DNA of 64,000 nucleotides, from positions 1 to 64,000 of the forward strand of contig NZ_CABPRU010000001.1 of the NCBI RefSeq assembly GCF_902459705.1. The letters run 5' to 3'. Below are positions 55,141 to 63,963 of this stretch, one piece after another; the first letter of the stretch is position 1, and every line of letters starts with the position of its first letter. Made by a program: the position numbers and the translations under genes. The stretch is from Pandoraea terrigena. Its GTDB lineage: Bacteria; Pseudomonadota; Gammaproteobacteria; Burkholderiales; Burkholderiaceae. Below the pieces are notes generated by a model that made no database searches, was not told the origin of the DNA, and saw only the letters and a program-made list of their open reading frames with translations.

Positions 55141-57156
55141 TCAGCTTTTGCGCAGCCAGTGCATCAGGTATCGGGCCGGGTCGATGGCGTCGGCCAGGTC
55201 GCTCCCGATCGGCCAGGGTTCGCCCTCGATCTGACTGGCCACCAGTTCCGCGCACAACGACGCGAACACCAGGCCTCGGGAGCCGAACGCGAAGCTGGCA
55301 TACAGGCCGTCCAGACGCGGCAGATCTCGCAGGTGACCACCGGCCAACCGTTGCCGATGCGCGTCGAGCGCAAACCTGTCGGGCAGTTGCCCCGCCATCG
55401 GCAATCGGTCGGGCACCATCGAGCGAAACGCCGTGCGGCCACCCAGCTCGGCGGCGGCGTGCTCGCTTGCCAGGCCAGTCTCGCCGAGCGCATCCGCGTG
55501 GGCCGGCAGTAGCGCGGCCAGGCGGCGCAAATTGGCCTGATGGTCGGTGACGCGCACCGCCTCCGACGGGTCGTCGAAACCATACGTTGCGCCCGTGATC
55601 GGCCCCGTGCCTCCCGGCGGCGAAGGCGCGACGTAGCCGTCGCCGCAAACCGGCACGCGCAGGTCGGTCAACATGCCGGGCGGCAGGAACGTCAATTGTC
55701 CACGTACCCGTTTGACGGGCACGAACTCTGGCGCAAGGTACGGCGCGAGCAGTTTCTGGGAGATGTCGGCTGCCGTCACAACGACGGCATCGGCCTGCGC
55801 CAGCACGCGGCCCGTCTCGTCGATCGCGGCCCAGCGGCCGTTGGGGCCATCGCAGCGTTCGAGCCGTTCCACGTTCACGCCGTAGCGCGCATCCAGTAAC
55901 GGTCCGGCGGCGACCAATTCAGCCCGGCACAGCATCGCAGGTGCCAGCCAGCCGCCCTCCGGGTACCAGATACCGCCATGGGCGAGCGTTTCGCCCGCAA
56001 GTGCCGACGCCTGTGCCTCGTCGACCCATCTCGCGTATGTCTGCGGATACTCGTGTGCGGCCATCAGTTGCTGCAGGACGTGCGCCTGATCATCGTCCAT
56101 GGCAACCTGGAGCAAGCCGTCGGCGTGTCCGGGCAGCCCGCCCGGCAGCGTTCGCCATCGAGAGAGTGCATACAGGAAGCCCGCGCGCGTCAGCCGTGAC
56201 AACACGTTGTCGTCGACGGAGAGCTGCGGATGGAAGACGCCCGCCGGGTTGCCTGACGCGGCCGTCCCCGGCGCCTGCGCCCGTTCAAAGAGGCGCACGC
56301 GCCAGCCGCGAGCCACCAGTCGACGCACCATCGCCGCGCCTGCCATTCCTGCGCCAACGACGATTGCCTCGCGCGAACGCTGCGGGGGCGCGGCGGGCGG
56401 ATCGTAGCGCCGCATGCGGTAAGGCGGCGCGTAAGCGCCTGCCAGCACATCTTGTCCGCCACCGTATCCGTCACGCTGCCTCATCCGGAAACCCGCTGCG
56501 ATGAGATCGCGCTGTACCGCTTCGGATGCGATATTGGCCGCCAAGGTCGCCCCGTCGCGCGCCAGGCGGCCAAGCGTCTTGAAGACTGTGGGTGTCCACA
56601 GGTCGGGATTTTTTGCGGGCGCGAAGCCATCGAGAAAGAATGCGTCCGCGCCCGCCCGCAGCCATGGCATCAGATCGAAGAAGTCGCCGAAACCGACGCT
56701 CAGGACCACACCGGGCGCCGGCTCCAGCCGGTGCCAGCCTGCCACCGGGGGCGGCCAGACCTCGCACAGCTTCTGCACCAGGGGCGCGAGTTCCGTCATG
56801 CCGGGCTGCACGAGCATCGGTTCGAGCATCTGCCGCAGGTCCTGCGCTCGGAACGGAAACTTTTCTATCGATACGAAGTGCAGCCGCGCAGGCCGTTGCG
56901 GATCGTCCCGCCAGGCGGCCCACGTCGCGAGGAAATTCAGACCCAGACCGAAGCCGGTCTCGACGATGACGAACGCGTCGCGACGGCGCCAGCGCCCGGG
57001 CAGATCGTTGCCGCCCAGAAAGACGTGCCGTGCCTGACCGAGCGCGTCGTCGGTGCAGTGATAGGCGTCGTTGAAGGCTGCCGAATAGGGGCGGCCGTCC
57101 GCGTCGGTCGCTGGCTCGGCGGGCTTGATGGTACCGGCACCTGTGCGACGCTTCAT
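55141..57156 (-). CDS. mnmC: Bifunctional tRNA wobble-uridine modification enzyme MnmC
   Basis: A 671-residue fusion enzyme that finishes 5-methylaminomethyl-2-thiouridine at U34 of some tRNAs. The N-terminal AdoMet methyltransferase (MnmC2) covers about 10-250, with FVIVETGFGLGLNFLATW and DAFFLDGFAPAKNPDLWT. The C-terminal FAD-dependent demodification domain (MnmC1) runs from about 265 with AIVVGAGMAGAAMVRRLVAR to the end, including GSRGLVFASLCAELVAS. ATG 57156 overlaps the stop of the upstream ClC gene by four bases (ATGA). The substrate intermediate is made by MnmE-MnmG, whose genes are usually also near the origin. Confidence 0.95.
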   Translation of the reverse strand: MKRRTGAGTIKPAEPATDADGRPYSAAFNDAYHCTDDALGQARHVFLGGNDLPGRWRRRDAFVIVETGFGLGLNFLATWAAWRDDPQRPARLHFVSIEKFPFRAQDLRQMLEPMLVQPGMTELAPLVQKLCEVWPPPVAGWHRLEPAPGVVLSVGFGDFFDLMPWLRAGADAFFLDGFAPAKNPDLWTPTVFKTLGRLARDGATLAANIASEAVQRDLIAAGFRMRQRDGYGGGQDVLAGAYAPPYRMRRYDPPAAPPQRSREAIVVGAGMAGAAMVRRLVARGWRVRLFERAQAPGTAASGNPAGVFHPQLSVDDNVLSRLTRAGFLYALSRWRTLPGGLPGHADGLLQVAMDDDQAHVLQQLMAAHEYPQTYARWVDEAQASALAGETLAHGGIWYPEGGWLAPAMLCRAELVAAGPLLDARYGVNVERLERCDGPNGRWAAIDETGRVLAQADAVVVTAADISQKLLAPYLAPEFVPVKRVRGQLTFLPPGMLTDLRVPVCGDGYVAPSPPGGTGPITGATYGFDDPSEAVRVTDHQANLRRLAALLPAHADALGETGLASEHAAAELGGRTAFRSMVPDRLPMAGQLPDRFALDAHRQRLAGGHLRDLPRLDGLYASFAFGSRGLVFASLCAELVASQIEGEPWPIGSDLADAIDPARYLMHWLRKS

Positions 57157-58928
57157 TCGCCGCCCCGCTCTTCGGTCACGATCTCGATGAGTTCCGGCAG
57201 CGAGACCACGCCCAACCACTCACCGGCGTTGTTGGCCACGGGTACCCAGTCGACGTGCAACTTGCCGACGGCGCGCAGCGCGACGACCAGTGTCATCTCG
57301 CCATCGAGCGCTTTGCAGGGCGTGATTGCCTCCGTCCACAACGCGGGTTTGCCGGTGGCCTGCCGCCGCCACCAGCGCGCGGCGTCGAGCGTTCCGAGGA
57401 GACGGCCGTCCTCGGCGCGCACCACGAGGTTGCGGTAACCAGTGGCGATGAACCGCTCGCCGAGGGCGTCGAGCGCCACGGCGGCGCTGACGATGGCGTC
57501 GTTGTCCACCGCCAGCGACGACAGGCGCATCTCGCTGCCCTCGCCGGTCATCGACAGCCAACGGCCCGTCGCCTGGTTGCGGCGCAGCGATTTCGCATAG
57601 ACGGAATCCGCGCGTAACGTATGAGCCGTGATGTACGCTGTCACGCACGCCAACATCAGCGGCAGCACGACCTGGTAACTCAGCGTCATCTCGAAGATCA
57701 TCAGAATCGACATTAGCGGCGCATAGGTCGTTGCCGCGAGAAACGCCCCCATGCCGACCACGGCGTAGCTGCTCGCCACCGAGGCGGCGGCCGGCGCGAG
57801 CGCATTCATCGCAATGCCATAGAGGCTGCCGAGCGCGGCCCCGACGAACAGCGTCGGCGTGAACACACCACCCACGGCGCCGGAGCCCGCCGAGGATGCG
57901 GTCGCCAGCACCTTGAACACCAGCACCATCGCGAGCGCCTGCCACGCCCAATGCGTGTGCAGGATCGAGTTGACCACGCTATAGCCGTTCCCCCACACGT
58001 CCGGGACCCGCAGCGACAGCGCGCCTACGATGAGTCCACCGAGCGTCAGGCGCAGGAACAACGGCACGCGCAACGCACTGAAGCGTTCCTTGGCGGTGTC
58101 GAGCAGACGCAGGAACAGGGGCGCGAGTACGCCGGCGAGAATGCCGAGGCCGACGTAGAAAAAGACTTCCCAGCCGGACACGAAGTCGAAGCGCGGCATC
58201 CGGTAGACCGCTTCGTAGCCGAGAAACTGACGGATGACGATATTCGCGATGACCGAGGCGACGACCAGCGGGCCGAGCGTCGCGGTCGAAATCGAGCCGT
58301 AGACGATCTCGGAAATGAACAGCGCGCCCGCAATCGGCGCGTTATAGGCCGACGTGATGCCGGCGGTCGCCCCGCAAGCGACGAGCAGGCGCAATCGCTC
58401 TGGCGGGAACGCGAGCATGCGGCCGACGAGCGACGCGAACATCGCCGCGAGTTGCACCATGGGCCCTTCCCGGCCGATCGACGCGCCCGAGGCCACCGAG
58501 CACAGCGACGACAGGCTTTTGACGAGGGTCTGGCGCAGGCTCAGCACGCCGGTGCCGATGGCAATGGCTTCCATGTAGTCGTCGGAGCCCTTTTTGGGCA
58601 CCCACAACGTGGCGAATTGCAGGATCAACCCGGCGATCAGGCCGCCGGTGGTCGGCAACAGCAGGCGCTGCCACCAGTTGAGGCCCTGCGCCAGCTCGAC
58701 CATGCCGCTGCGGTGTCCGGCAAGGAGAAATTGCAGTCCCGAGAGCGCTTCGCGAAACGCCACGGTGGCCAACGCCCCCAGCAGACCGACGATGCCGGCC
58801 AGCAGCAACGTGATTTGCAGGGTGTTCGGGGCGAACTGACGCCGCACCCACACAACGACGGGCGATTTCGCCCAGGCAGACACTGCTGACACGGATAAAA
58901 GACAGTCGTGATCGGAATTGGGTCTCAT
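57153..58928 (-). CDS. ClC-family chloride transport protein with C-terminal CBS-like region
   Basis: A 591-residue dimeric-type membrane protein. ClC hallmarks are GASIGREGPMVQLAA with gating Glu154, NAPIAGALFISEIVYG, and GSGAVGGVFTPTLFVGAALG. A soluble region resembling CBS domains occupies about 455-590. By alignment from Glu154 and Asn196, the proton glutamate of E. coli ClC (Glu203) is Ile208 here, and the GSGIP anion motif is GSDDY (114-118). Exchangers need the proton glutamate, so this may act as a channel; that is inference. It is translationally coupled to mnmC downstream. Confidence 0.91.
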   Translation of the reverse strand: MRPNSDHDCLLSVSAVSAWAKSPVVVWVRRQFAPNTLQITLLLAGIVGLLGALATVAFREALSGLQFLLAGHRSGMVELAQGLNWWQRLLLPTTGGLIAGLILQFATLWVPKKGSDDYMEAIAIGTGVLSLRQTLVKSLSSLCSVASGASIGREGPMVQLAAMFASLVGRMLAFPPERLRLLVACGATAGITSAYNAPIAGALFISEIVYGSISTATLGPLVVASVIANIVIRQFLGYEAVYRMPRFDFVSGWEVFFYVGLGILAGVLAPLFLRLLDTAKERFSALRVPLFLRLTLGGLIVGALSLRVPDVWGNGYSVVNSILHTHWAWQALAMVLVFKVLATASSAGSGAVGGVFTPTLFVGAALGSLYGIAMNALAPAAASVASSYAVVGMGAFLAATTYAPLMSILMIFEMTLSYQVVLPLMLACVTAYITAHTLRADSVYAKSLRRNQATGRWLSMTGEGSEMRLSSLAVDNDAIVSAAVALDALGERFIATGYRNLVVRAEDGRLLGTLDAARWWRRQATGKPALWTEAITPCKALDGEMTLVVALRAVGKLHVDWVPVANNAGEWLGVVSLPELIEIVTEERGGE

Positions 58929-59461
58929 GGTATCGAGCGACGCTCATTTTTGAAAGCGCGTAGCCGGACGGAGGGTTTACGCAACAAAAATGAGTAATGC
59001 TCATGTAAAGCGATTTTTGGCGCCGTCGAGGGTGGACTGGTCACGGGAGTCGAACGGCGGTGGCGCGGACATCGATTTGCCGATTCCCTTGTTGTCACCG
59101 CGCCAGAGGTCTGAGGCGATGGTGGACCTAGAGATTTCCTGAGCGTCGTTCAGATAAAGGCAGATAACGAGGCCGCAAGCGCACTTGAGCAGATTTTTGT
59201 GACGGTTTCCCCGGTGCACTTGGCGACCGAGGCAGATGTCAACCGATGGCGGTGCCGTGAGACGCGCCGCCCGTTCTGCCGCTTACGACCTGATTGGCTT
59301 GCTCCGTCGTCGCCACTTCATTCGTTGCGTCCGGGCGGGACGTCCCTGCGCCGGAACGCCTTGTGTTGCCCGCGAAGCCATGCGTCATTGCAACTGGTCA
59401 CATTCCACGCGGTGAAATAGAATGGCGCGCAATTGAATTGGAATTGAGAAGTCATCCCTGA
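58929..59461. other. Non-coding interval between divergent ClC and OhrR-like genes
   Basis: About 530 bases upstream of two divergent genes. No gene was found. The right end holds the candidate OhrR-type operator at 59430-59440; the rest shows no structure I can name. Confidence 0.5.
59430..59440. promoter_or_regulatory. Candidate operator of the OhrR-like regulator
   Basis: CAATTGAATTG is an 11-base palindrome followed by GAATTGAG, 21 bases before the regulator's start codon. AATT-rich inverted repeats are typical OhrR binding sites, and this position would allow autoregulation. Confidence 0.45.
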
Positions 59462-59917
59462 ATGGCAGTGAACAAAAAAGCCGCACAAAAAACACCCGTG
59501 CGTCTCGAAGATCAGTTGGGTTTCGCGTTGTACTCGGCATCGCTTGTCATGACAAAGGCTCATAAGCCGGTGCTCGACAGACTGGGTCTGACGTATTCGC
59601 AATACCTGGCGATGGTTGTGCTCTGGGAGCAGGACGATATCGCCGTCAATCAGCTTGGCGCGCGTCTCGGGCTCGACTCCGGCACGCTCACACCATTGCT
59701 GAAACGACTGGAATCCATGGGGCTTTTGACGCGTCGGCGAGGCGAAGCGGATGAACGTCAGGTGTTCATCGATCTCACGCCCCGTGGGGTGAGCCTGCGT
59801 CGCGAGGCGCGCCAGGTGCCAGCGCAAATCCAGGCGCTCACTGGCCAGTCCGATGCAGCGCAAAAGACCTTGCGTACCCTGCTGCTTCAGCTTCGAGACG
59901 CGCTCAACGACGCTTGA
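59462..59917 (+). CDS. OhrR-like MarR regulator lacking the sensor cysteine
   Basis: A 151-residue MarR-family protein whose sequence follows OhrR closely: ALYSASLVMTKAHKPVLDRL, GLTYSQYLAMVVLWE, LGLDSGTLTPLLKRLE. OhrR senses organic peroxides by oxidation of a cysteine in the motif LCFALY; here the same place reads QLGFALY with Gly20 (codon GGT at 59519-59521). The protein contains no cysteine at all. It may be a peroxide-blind repressor or have another ligand. No ohr gene adjoins in the window. Confidence 0.88.
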   Translation: MAVNKKAAQKTPVRLEDQLGFALYSASLVMTKAHKPVLDRLGLTYSQYLAMVVLWEQDDIAVNQLGARLGLDSGTLTPLLKRLESMGLLTRRRGEADERQVFIDLTPRGVSLRREARQVPAQIQALTGQSDAAQKTLRTLLLQLRDALNDA

Positions 59918-59924
59918 TACCAAG

Positions 59925-59958
59925 AAAAACGCGCGCAGCCCCGTGGGCAAGCGCGCGT
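59925..59958 (-). terminator. Rho-independent terminator after the DedA-rhodanese gene
   Basis: ACGCGCGC (59929-59936) pairs with GCGCGCGT (59951-59958), followed by a T run on the minus strand (A run 59925-59929). It lies between the convergent OhrR-like and DedA-rhodanese genes. Confidence 0.75.
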
Positions 59959-59998
59959 CATTCAATTGTGCGCAATGGGTTGCGCGGTCGGGCGAAGA

Positions 59999-60946
59999 TC
60001 AATGGGCCGGGGCGAGCATTTCGAAGCCATCGATCTTGTCGACGGTGTAACCGGCATCACGCCAGGCGTCGAGACCACCCAGCAGCGGACGAACTTCCGC
60101 GAAGCCCTGCCGACGCAGTTGCTGGGCCAGTCGAGCGGCCGTCACCTCGTTCGGACACGCGCAAAACACCACGATACGACGATCGCGCGGCACGTCTCGC
60201 AGCTTCTCCGCGATCTCGGTCGGCGCGATGGCAAGGGCGCCGGGAATCGTGAACGGATCGACCGCCCGCAGCGCGGCCGAGCGCACGTCGATCACGACGG
60301 GGGTGATGTCGTCCTTCATCCAGCTTTCCAGCGTTTGAACGCCGATGCGTGCCATGCGCAGCGAGCGCAACAGACGGTAGCGGTTGAGCCACCGGTTGAG
60401 CAGATACAGCGCGAAGACGAGCACGATCAACCACAGCACACCGCGGCCGAGCGTATCGAAGGTGTCGAGGACAGCCACGATGTGCGAGGCGAACCCCACG
60501 CCGAGCGCCACGGCGACACCGGACCAGAGCACAGCGCCGATGGCGTCGTACATCAGGAACGTGCGCCACGACACCCCGAGCGCGCCAGCCATCGGCACCG
60601 ACAGCGCCGAGAGCCCCGGCACGAAGCGAGCAAACATCAGCACGCGCACGCCGTGACGGCCCATCGCCCCCTCGGTGCGGCTCACGCACGTATCTGGCGA
60701 AATCGACAGGCGGCACATCAGTCGCAAAATGTGGTGGCCGTAGCGGCGTCCCGCGAGAAACCAGAGGGCATCGCCCAGCAACGCCGCGAAGACCGCCATG
60801 GCGACAACCAACAGCGCGGGGAACAGCGCCGTCGACGCCGTGACGATGAGCGTGGGATAAGCCGGCAACGGTAGCCCCAACGCCTGTCCGAAGATATTGA
60901 GAAAGACCAGCCAGAGCCCGTAGCGGGCGATCAGATCGAACAGCAT
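59999..60946 (-). CDS. DedA-family membrane protein fused to a rhodanese domain
   Basis: A 315-residue protein. Residues 1 to about 200 form a DedA/SNARE-associated membrane domain with GLPLPAYPTLIVTAS, LLGDALWFLAGRRYG and FARFVPGLSALSVPMAGALG; DedA proteins include undecaprenyl-phosphate and lipid flippases. Residues about 215-310 are a cytoplasmic rhodanese domain with VVIDVRS and an active-site loop FCACPNEVTAARLA, whose first cysteine is in the catalytic position. ATG 60946 is chosen. The fusion suggests sulfur or thiol signalling tied to membrane transport, but no function is established to my knowledge. Confidence 0.9.
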   Translation of the reverse strand: MLFDLIARYGLWLVFLNIFGQALGLPLPAYPTLIVTASTALFPALLVVAMAVFAALLGDALWFLAGRRYGHHILRLMCRLSISPDTCVSRTEGAMGRHGVRVLMFARFVPGLSALSVPMAGALGVSWRTFLMYDAIGAVLWSGVAVALGVGFASHIVAVLDTFDTLGRGVLWLIVLVFALYLLNRWLNRYRLLRSLRMARIGVQTLESWMKDDITPVVIDVRSAALRAVDPFTIPGALAIAPTEIAEKLRDVPRDRRIVVFCACPNEVTAARLAQQLRRQGFAEVRPLLGGLDAWRDAGYTVDKIDGFEMLAPAH

Positions 60947-61106
60947 GCGGGGGTCCCTGTCGGCAAATGTTCGCAATACCGCATGTTAACGTCCTCCAGT
61001 CACCGCCAGAAGCCGCGAAGCGGAGATGAAGTGTTGCTTTTCTGGAACGATCGGCGCGTTGTGTCGGTTTGTGTCCGTGTGGGCCAGGGGGCGGAGGCCG
61101 TCGCCG

Positions 61107-62672
61107 TCAGTGTCCGACCGCAGCCTGGGCGCCACTTTTCGGCCGGGTCAGCCAGACGAGCACTGCCATCGCGAGGAAGACATATCCCGACAAATGGAAG
61201 ATGTCGTTCGTGGCGAGCATGAAGGATTGACGCGTGACGAGGGCGTTGAGCATGCCGAAGTCGGCGCCGTTCGAGAGCCCCAGCCCCTGGCGCAACTGGT
61301 CCAGGTAGTGTGTCGTGGTGTCCGAGTATGGTGTGATGTGCTCGGCAAGCCGCGCGTGATGGTAGATCGCCCGATCCTCCCACATCGTCGTGCTCACGGC
61401 GGTGCCGATAGCCCCCGAGAGCGTGCGGAAGAAGTTCGACAGGCCCGCGGCGGCCGCGAGGCGCTCGTCGGACATGCTCGAGAGCGTGATGGTCGTCATC
61501 GGCACGAAGAAGCACGCAATGCCGATGCCCTGGACGAGCCGAGGCTCGATAACCTTCGCGAACGACAGATTCAACGCGAAGTACGAATTCCAGAATGACA
61601 CCCCCGCGAACACGATGAACGCGAACGATGCGACCGCGCGCAGGTTCAAGCGGTGCATGTTCTGACCGATGATCGGCGAGAGCAGCAAAGCCAGCAGCCC
61701 CACGGGGGCCGTCGCCAACCCGGCCTTGCCCGCCGTGTAGTCCATCACGGTTTGCAGCCATAGCGGAAAGATGACCACCGAGGCGAAGAACGTCATGAAG
61801 CCGAATGAAATTACCACGACGCCCAACGCAAAGTTGCGATCCTTGAACAGCGTGAGGTCGACGATGGGCTTGTCGGACGTCAGCTCCCAGACGATCAGGA
61901 ACGACAGGCAGATCGCGGCGGCGAGCGCGAGCGTGACGATCAGGCCGCTGTTGAACCAGTCGTGGTCCTTGCCGAGGTCGAGCATCATCTGCAACGAGCC
62001 CACGCCGATGGCGAGCAGCGCCAGACCGATCAGGTCGAAGGGCAGCTTCTGGGTCTTCGTCTCGTGTCCGCGCAGCAGGACGAAGCAGGACGCCGCCGAG
62101 AAGATCCCGACCGGCACATTGATGTAGAAGATCCACGGCCAGGTGTAGTTGTCGGTGATCCATCCCCCCACGACGGGGCCGAAGATCGGCGCCACGATGA
62201 CGGTCATGGCCCAGAGGCCGAGCGCGAGGCCGCGTTTCTTTTCGGGAAAACTGCGCAGAAGAATGGTTTGCGAGAGCGGCACCATCGGGCCGGACACGAG
62301 ACCCTGCAGCAGCCGGAAGAAGACAAGGGCCTCCATGTTGGGCGCGAGGCCGCACAGCATCGACGCCACGGTAAAGGCCGCGACCGAAGTCACGAAGAGC
62401 TTCGCCTCGCCGACGCGGCGGGCCAGCCATCCGGTGAGGGGCACGGCGATGGCCGCCGCCACGGCGTACGAGCTGATGACCCAGGTGCCCTGGCTGTTCG
62501 ATACCCCCACGCTCCCCGCGATGGTGGGCACGGCAACGTTTGCGATCGACGTGTCGAGCACCTCCATGAAAGTGCCCAGCGCGAGACCTATCGTGAGAAT
62601 GGCCAGTCGCCCACCGGTCAACGGCGCACCTTGCGGCGAAGCGGTGGCGTTTGCGGCGGCGGCGTTTGCCAT
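61107..62672 (-). CDS. EmrB/QacA-type (DHA2) multidrug exporter
   Basis: A 521-residue, 14-helix MFS drug:proton antiporter. Motif-D-type LDTSIANVAVPTIAGSVGVS is at about 38-57 and motif C GPVVGGWITDNYTWPWIFYI near 145-165. GGGAGAGG precedes ATG 62672. EmrB normally works with an EmrA adaptor and an outer-membrane channel, neither of which is encoded beside it, so the partner must be elsewhere or it works alone. Confidence 0.92.
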   Translation of the reverse strand: MANAAAANATASPQGAPLTGGRLAILTIGLALGTFMEVLDTSIANVAVPTIAGSVGVSNSQGTWVISSYAVAAAIAVPLTGWLARRVGEAKLFVTSVAAFTVASMLCGLAPNMEALVFFRLLQGLVSGPMVPLSQTILLRSFPEKKRGLALGLWAMTVIVAPIFGPVVGGWITDNYTWPWIFYINVPVGIFSAASCFVLLRGHETKTQKLPFDLIGLALLAIGVGSLQMMLDLGKDHDWFNSGLIVTLALAAAICLSFLIVWELTSDKPIVDLTLFKDRNFALGVVVISFGFMTFFASVVIFPLWLQTVMDYTAGKAGLATAPVGLLALLLSPIIGQNMHRLNLRAVASFAFIVFAGVSFWNSYFALNLSFAKVIEPRLVQGIGIACFFVPMTTITLSSMSDERLAAAAGLSNFFRTLSGAIGTAVSTTMWEDRAIYHHARLAEHITPYSDTTTHYLDQLRQGLGLSNGADFGMLNALVTRQSFMLATNDIFHLSGYVFLAMAVLVWLTRPKSGAQAAVGH

Positions 62673-63104
62673 GCGAAGCCTCTCCCTGAAATGGTGGGGT
62701 GGCCGGGTCGCAGCGACCCGGGCCAATGTCATCTCCGGATGGTGCCAAAGAACGGCGATCACGTGCGACGCAGGTTTGGAACACAGCCTCTAAATCGGCA
62801 GGGGACGGCGTGGGTGGCTCGGTCCATCCGGAGGCGATTGCGCGAATCACGCGTCGCGTAAGGGTTTGGGGCGGTACTGTCTCGCTACGCGTCATCGCCG
62901 CGCGACAAATGATCTTCGTTTGGCGAACCCGAGATGCTTTTACCGCTTGACGTCGCCGGGCCGTCGAGATTGAATCGCCGCTGACGCCCGACGTGTGCGA
63001 CGCCACGTCGCTGTCCCCAGGGCGTAGTTTCGTGCAGGCTCAAATACCGTTCGCTCGTCAGCGCAACTGGCACCCCGGCGACAGCGAAATCACAGGACCA
63101 GCCC
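62673..63104. other. Non-coding interval between divergent exporter and MHYT genes
   Basis: About 430 bases containing the promoters of two divergent genes. I see no gene, operator dyad or RNA structure that I can support. Confidence 0.45.
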
Positions 63105-63899
63105 ATGCAGCCAGGTAGCGTCGTTCCCCTTCAGTACAGTGAGTTTCTGGTTCTGCTCTCCTTCGTGATCTCGACGCTGGGGGCCTACGTCGCGTTGGTG
63201 GCGGCGTCGCGCATTCGTGACGACGACGGTCGCATCAGCGTTGGCTATCTCGTCGTGTCGGCCTTGGCCTTGGGAGGCGTTGGCATCTGGGGCATGCATT
63301 TCATTGGCATGGCCGCGCAGCGCCTGCCGTTCCCCGTGTCGTATTCCCTGTGGCCGACGCTCGGCAGCCTGCTGTTGGCCGTGGTGGTCTCGGGTGCGGC
63401 GCTCTGGTACGTTGCGCGTGCGCCCTATCGCAACGCCGTGCCATGCGTGATCGGTGGCGTAGCGGGCGGACTGGGCGTGGCGGGCATGCATTACCTCGGA
63501 ATGAACGCCATGCGCACACAGGCGTATTTCGAATGGAACACGGCGATCGTCGCCCTGTCGGTGGTCATCGCGATCGTGGCGGCGAGCGTGGCGCTCTGGA
63601 TGGCATTCCATCTGGAGACGACTTTGCAACGCACGCTGGCCGCGCTGGTGATGGCAGTGGCGGTTTGCGGGATGCATTACACGGGCATGCGCGCCGGCAC
63701 GATCATCTGCACGTCTTCTCCGCGCGCGCAGATCAGTATGCGTTTGCATGGCGACATGCTGCCATACGGCGTCTTCCTGATCGCTTGCGTGGTCTTGCTG
63801 GCGATGGCGGTGTTGCTCTATCGCACGTCGCGTCGGCGGCGCGAGCGCATGGCGGCGCGGCTCGACGCCCTCGTGCGCCAGCACGCGGGGCCTGTCTGA
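63105..63899 (+). CDS. MHYT-domain integral membrane sensor protein
   Basis: A 264-residue protein with seven predicted helices. Three copies of the MHYT motif are seen: GMHFIGM near 63-69, GMHYLGM near 125-131 and GMHYTGM near 188-194. MHYT domains are proposed to bind copper and sense oxygen, CO or NO. Most are joined to GGDEF/EAL or kinase domains; this one stands alone with only a short basic cytoplasmic tail. AGGA precedes the ATG. A terminator follows. Confidence 0.9.
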   Translation: MQPGSVVPLQYSEFLVLLSFVISTLGAYVALVAASRIRDDDGRISVGYLVVSALALGGVGIWGMHFIGMAAQRLPFPVSYSLWPTLGSLLLAVVVSGAALWYVARAPYRNAVPCVIGGVAGGLGVAGMHYLGMNAMRTQAYFEWNTAIVALSVVIAIVAASVALWMAFHLETTLQRTLAALVMAVAVCGMHYTGMRAGTIICTSSPRAQISMRLHGDMLPYGVFLIACVVLLAMAVLLYRTSRRRRERMAARLDALVRQHAGPV

Positions 63900-63927
63900 T
63901 ATCGGCGTTGTACCCGCCTGAAACGCG

Positions 63928-63963
63928 AAACGCCGACCCATCGAAAGACGGGCCGGCGTTTTG
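63928..63963 (+). terminator. Rho-independent terminator after the MHYT gene
   Basis: AACGCCG (63929-63935) pairs with CGGCGTT (63954-63960), extended by CCC/GGG inside, followed by TTTT on the plus strand, about 30 bases past the stop. Confidence 0.8.
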
